From positions 27,730,861 to 27,794,860 of the forward strand of contig CM055109.1 in assembly GCA_029204225.1 (NCBI GenBank): a DNA stretch of 64,000 nt. The letters are read 5' to 3'. How positions within the stretch are numbered: the stretch's first letter is position 1; each line of letters opens with the position of its first letter. Shown piece after piece: positions 60,655-64,000 of this stretch. The notes under the pieces were generated by a model. That model ran no database searches. It saw nothing but the letters and a program-made list of their open reading frames with translations, and was not told the DNA's origin. The position numbers were made by a program, and so were the translations under genes. Source of the stretch: Diphasiastrum complanatum. Taxonomy: Eukaryota; Streptophyta; Lycopodiopsida; Lycopodiales; Lycopodiaceae.

Positions 60655-60820
60655 GGAAACCCAAGCTCTCTCCCACCCTAAACCCTAAACCCCAAACCCA
60701 AGCACCCTTACACCTAAATCCTAAACTCACACACACACACTGTGCACACACACAAATCCTCTCTCTCCGTCCCTCACACTCTTTGTCTCTTCCTCTCTCT
60801 CTCTCTCTCTCTCACACACA
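60640..60820. repeat. CA/CT-rich low-complexity and telomere-like words
   Basis: CCCTAAACCCTAAACCCCAAACCC at about 60675 is followed by CA repeats (60727-60755) and CT runs (60790-60812). The telomere-like part is only about three units, too short to call an interstitial telomere. Confidence 0.75.
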
Positions 60821-61032
60821 GATCACCACACACACAACTGAATGCACACAAATCAACACACAATATCTTTTGAAAATACTTTCCTTCCTCTTTTTCCATT
60901 TTGATGACTTTTCTGACTTTTGCTCATCAGTCTTTCCTCATTTTTTTTTTTTTACTGTCTTCTCCAAACAAAATTAACAATTAAGTAGTGAAAACAAAAA
61001 ATTGAAAACAAATAAAAATAAAATCATTTGGA
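60821..61032 (-). other. Spacer behind integrase of the minus gypsy element
   Basis: A/T-rich, including a T run at about 60940. Comparable in position to 33711-34492 of the + strand element. Confidence 0.5.
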
Positions 61033-62190
61033 TTATGCTTGCTGAACTGGTGGAGCAGGCAGCCAAAACTTGCGTAATCGGCTGCCATTCACAGGAGTAT
61101 CAAACTGTTTTCCGTCCAAGTGCTCAAGAATCACTGCTCCATAGTTCAGGATTTCCTTTACTTTATACGGGCCTTCACCAGTAAACTTCAATTTTCCCTT
61201 GATCAGCTTGGTTTTGTACATCAGTGCGAGATCTCCTGCTTTTAGATCCTTTTTTGTGTAATCGACGATCGTGCCATGCCTTACGGCGGGCTTTCTCTGC
61301 TGCTAATGCATGAACTGCCATCAATCTTGTTTCACACAATTTGTGCAACGCTTCATGACGTAGTTGAAAAGACTTATCATCATTTAACCGTTCTGTTGCT
61401 GCTATGCGTAAAGATGGTATAAAAAATTCAATTGGCATGACAACATCTTGACCATAAACCAGTTGAAAGGGTGTTTGATTTGTACTACTTTTGTAAGCGG
61501 TTCTGAGTGCCCATAATGCTGCATGAAGTTTATGTTCCCAATCAGATCGAGTCGCTTCAACTATTTTCGTGCAGAGAATCTTATTGGAAGATTCAGCTTG
61601 GCCATTCCCTCTGGGATAATAAGGAGTACTAAATCTGTGTATAACAAAAAATCTTCCAGTAAACACTTTATCGTTTGAGTAACAAAGTGTGTACCCCGGT
61701 CACTGACAATCTCGATCGGACATCCAAATCTGATAATGATATTTTTGTAGAGAAACTTGGCCGTAGATTTCGCATCAACAATTTTGACAGCTTTGGCTTC
61801 AACCCACTTGGTCATATAATTAGTTGCTACGATATTGTATCGGGACTGGGATCCTTGCGCGACAGGATGAATAAGACCAACATAATCTAGTCCCCATTTT
61901 TCAAATGGTGCTTGTGATAAAACCGGATGCAAGGGTTCATAGTTCTGTCTAGTAGGCCGTCGTGCTCGCTGGCAAACATCACATGTTTGAATATAATTTT
62001 CTGTGTCCTTATGAAGTGTAGGCCACCAACAACCTGATTGCAAAAGTTTGCGAACAGTAATATCTATAGAGAAGTGTCCTCCGCCCATGCCATCATGTGA
62101 AAACATGATTAAATCTGGTATTTCATGTGGTAAAACACATCTACGTAGAATATTATCTGATCCACGACGATACAATTGTCCTGCAATCAA
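61033..62190 (-). pseudogene. Ty3/gypsy integrase (non-chromovirus type)
   Basis: Frame 62190-61561: H2C2 finger (H-D-G-M-G-G-G-H-F, C-D-V-C-Q-R-A-R), core W-G-L-D-Y-V-G and I-V-S-D-R-G-T-H-F. A shift at about 61620 leads to frame 61666-61175: Y-Y-P-R-G-N-G-Q-A-E-S-S-N-K (catalytic Glu) and I-P-S-L-R-I-A-A. A shift at about 61230 leads to 61221-61033: M-Y-K-T-K-L-I-K-G, G-E-G-P-Y-K-V-K-E-I and P-V-N-G-S-R-L-R-K-F-W, the GPY/F-like end. There is no chromodomain. D, D and E are all present, but two frameshifts kill the frame. Confidence 0.93.
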
Positions 62191-62226
62191 TTGATAAGGT
62201 TAAGCCTTATGAATCAATTGCCTCTT

Positions 62227-62803
62227 CTATACTTTTGTCAAAGAGTCATTAGGTTGTCCTAACATCAGGTACTCAACACTATCCGCTGCCCACTCAGGTA
62301 TTGCTTCTACATAGAATAATGCAGCGTCTGGTAATTCATCATCCACCTCAGTATTAACTGGTGCGGATTCAATTCGCGAAACGTGGTCGGCTAGATAATG
62401 TTGCTTCCCCTTTCGAACCACAATTCGAAAGTCAAATTCAGTTAATAACAGTAACCATCTTGCAATACGGCCAGTATTGCACGTTCTGTTTACCAAGTAC
62501 AGTAACGGTTGGGGATCTGTATAAAATACAAAGTGCGTTTCCATGAGATAATGACGAAATTTCCGAACAGAAAGAATCATGGCTAACGCTTCACGTTCTG
62601 TTGTGGAATAGTTATTCTCCGGATCTGAAAGTTGTCTGCTTGCAAATCGTATTGGATAGTCCTTCTTATAGTCGCCTGGCTGCGTCAAAATTGATCCACT
62701 TGCATATTTCGAGGCATCAGTGTGAACATGAAACTCAACCGTCCAATCTGGAGAACGCAGTATTGGTGTTGAAATTAATGCTTTTTTTAACTTTTCAAAG
62801 GCT
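62227..62803 (-). pseudogene. Ty3/gypsy RNase H
   Basis: It is open from the LTR junction. The 62803-62690 part gives the RT-RNase H joint (A-F-E-K-L-K-K-A-L-I, V-H-T-D-A-S-K-Y-A) and 62688-62227 gives F-A-S-R-Q-L-S-D, T-E-R-E-A-L-A-M-I-L and F-Y-T-D-P-Q-P-L-L-Y-L, closing L-A-D-H-V-S-R-I. The Asp/Glu set of RNase H is visible. The RT domain that should precede it is missing because the frame begins exactly at the LTR fragment. Confidence 0.93.
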
Positions 62804-62934
62804 CCTTTTATTGACTTTCAACTAATCAAATCACTATGTGATCATCGGGTTGGACTTACACACGCAGTGTGCCAAATCCCTCTCACTTATTAACTAGGGT
62901 TAGGGTTGCCTTGGGATCCGCAAACCCTCCAACA
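62803..62934 (-). repeat. 5' LTR fragment of the minus gypsy element
   Basis: 132 bp that match 47057-47187, with the terminal TGTTGGAGGG (minus strand) at 62934. Truncated at 62803, where RNase H codons begin. Confidence 0.85.
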
Positions 62935-62935
62935 A

Positions 62936-63055
62936 TGGTGCAAAGTACTTCACCAAAATCGATTTGAGATTATAGTATCATGAAATTTGAATAAAGAATG
63001 GGGACGTAGAAAAAACCGAGTTTAGGACTAGGTATGGCCATTATGAGTTTCTGGG
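62936..63055 (+). pseudogene. Ty3/gypsy RT fragment
   Basis: Frame: A-K-Y-F-T-K-I-D-L-R, a stop, Y-H-E-I, a stop, then F-R-T-R-Y-G-H-Y-E-F-L-G, the RT block around the first catalytic Asp. Opposite strand to the element on its left. Ends abruptly at the LINE junction. Confidence 0.82.
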
Positions 63056-63231
63056 TGTGCTCACTGTCCAAGATAGACTCTGAGGAGCTCTTCTTATTCA
63101 AATGTCCAACATACTATGAGATACGAGGGAGATATAACTGTCTTTTTCGTGATGCACCAGTCACTTTGCGGTCGACTAAACCTTCGGCCGCAGTCTCCAT
63201 TACATCATTCTTCAGTGGCAACAAGATTTGA
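63056..63231 (+). pseudogene. LINE C-terminal zinc-finger fragment
   Basis: The frame reads C-S-L-S-K-I-D-S-E-E-L, then K-C-P-T-Y-Y-E-I-R-G-R-Y, matching the 24.25-kb copy (R-C-P-V-Y-Y-K-I-K-G-R-Y). It is joined without spacer to the gypsy RT fragment. Confidence 0.75.
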
Positions 63232-64000
63232 TTTGATGATATTATGATGAGCATATACATGTATACCACCACCACCATCATAGTTACATTTTGTCATTAG
63301 CAGTTATCAGACATTGGTAGCTATCAGATGGTACAGTAGCTACACTTCTTATATGTTTTCTTTATTGTTATTGGAGATGTTTTACATGCTCCTATTTGCA
63401 CCAGACACTTGATATGTACTGTTTGTCTTATATGCCTTTTGGCATGGAAAAGACGTCAATAAAGCTCTCTCTCTCTCTCCCCCTCTCTCTCTCTCATCAT
63501 GCTGTTTTCTTCGGTTTCCCATCCTCATGGTGCATGAATATCATCCATCCCATCCATAAGAATGGTGACCCCATGAATTATGGTAATTACCACACTATAC
63601 AAAGGCATGTGTGGCCCCTCTCTCCTAATTCCTTGCCCACCAAGCTTACGTATTAACTATTTCTAATTCAATCAATGTTGGACTTAAATTCATTTGTTGC
63701 TTCTATTCTAGGCAACGATAGATGTTTGCACACACTGATATTTTTAATATTTTTTACTTATTATGCTAGAAAGGTGGTCCTTCTATTCTGGATGACACCC
63801 AAGAAACTTTTGTGTAGGCATTATTTTAAGCTATTGTACACCATATATGTATACTGCCTTGTGAAAATTTTACTATTCCATGACTGTTTGATCTAGAATG
63901 CTTAAGGCTTTGAGCAGTAAACCTTCTGTCTCCTTTGTCTAGCCTCCGCGATGATAGCTCAAAGAGTGAAAATGTGAGTTGTAGTGGAAAAGTTCGCTCG
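63232..64000. other. No gene seen
   Basis: AT-rich, with a short CT run at 63465-63495 and no coding frame I can support. The missing HISN4 exons are not here. Confidence 0.45.

Larger units (their letters stand above)
46620..62934 (-). mobile_element. Non-chromovirus Ty3/gypsy element with two nested insertions
   Basis: On the minus strand the order is: 5' LTR fragment (62934-62803), RNase H (62803-62227), integrase (62190-61033), accessory ORF (55582-54709 and 48844-48039), a further ORF (47849-47367), polypurine tract, 3' LTR (47187 to about 46620). The LTR fragment at 62803-62934 matches the start of the 3' LTR with about three differences, which ties the two ends. The 5' LTR is fused straight to the RNase H domain. 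A chromovirus (48845-54708) and a hAT-type gene (57249-60654) interrupt it. The low end is not sharply defined. Confidence 0.68.

Noticed and set aside
60107-60688. 193-residue Gly/Ala-rich + strand ORF
   Set aside because: It is the antisense shadow of the Pro/Ser/His-rich linker of the hAT gene plus the CT array.
60670-60700. Interstitial telomeric repeat
   Set aside because: Only about three CCCTAAA-like units; too short and embedded in low-complexity sequence.
46255-63055. The RT fragments at 46255-46605 and 62936-63055 as two halves of one element split by the minus gypsy insertion
   Set aside because: Both fragments encode the same RT block around the first catalytic Asp, so they overlap rather than continue; they are separate copies.
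44376-64000. Search for remaining HISN4 exons
   Set aside because: No segment encoding the next HisF blocks (G-K-P-V-D-L-A or the V-P-L-T-V-G-G-G-I barrel motif) was seen on the + strand. Absence by eye is not proof.

Overview
The window is nuclear DNA from a land plant with a large, repeat-choked genome. It holds one recognisable host gene: the plastid histidine-biosynthesis gene HISN4 (hisHF, imidazole glycerol phosphate synthase), on the + strand from 28804 to at least 44375. It is split by introns with canonical plant splice sites and begins with a plastid-transit-like leader. Almost everything else is retrotransposon, LINE or DNA-transposon debris, plus long AG/CT dinucleotide arrays. 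I cannot fix the plant lineage. The very long introns, the LINE type and the transposase types would fit a large-genome vascular plant, including a fern, lycophyte or gymnosperm, but that is inference.

Layout. 1-5000: Copia scraps, two unidentified minus-strand coding-like stretches and small tandem repeats. 5000-12500: short minisatellites, a GC-rich inverted repeat, a 104-bp fold-back element and a 0.7-kb tandem duplication. 12600-13903: a decayed Copia RT/RNase H end on the minus strand. 14-22.6 kb: relics of Ty3/gypsy RNase H and integrase, LTR-like stretches and CT arrays. 22.86-24.6 kb: a LINE fragment truncated at its 5' end. 24.7-25.2 kb: a Ty3/gypsy RT piece. 25.7-27.5 kb: a pair of decayed inverted arms.

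28.7-44.4 kb is HISN4. Exon 1 (transit peptide) follows an AG array directly. Exon 2 starts the glutaminase domain. The 9.3-kb intron 2 is almost filled by a + strand non-chromovirus Ty3/gypsy element (direct repeats at 32820 and 41421), which itself carries a nearly intact young Copia element (35077-40137). Exons 3 to 9 (41971-44375) complete the HisH domain and start the HisF barrel. The rest of HisF is not visible in the remaining 19.6 kb.

44.4-64 kb is a second nest. A LINE end is cut by an LTR/gypsy fragment. Then comes a minus-strand non-chromovirus Ty3/gypsy element (about 46.6-62.93 kb) interrupted twice: by a chromovirus with LTRs, gag, pol and a chromodomain (48845-54708), and by a hAT-type transposase pseudogene with BED finger, DUF659-like core and dimerisation region (57249-60654). 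A chimeric junction of gypsy RT and LINE zinc-finger lies at about 63055.

The most interesting signal is a shared accessory ORF (proline/serine-rich N-terminal part, a D-A-T-V-P-E-G-Y-E acidic motif, then a long coiled coil) located 3' of integrase in both non-chromovirus elements. In both copies a truncated 5' LTR is fused straight into the back half of pol, so gag, protease and RT are gone while integrase remnants and the accessory ORF remain.
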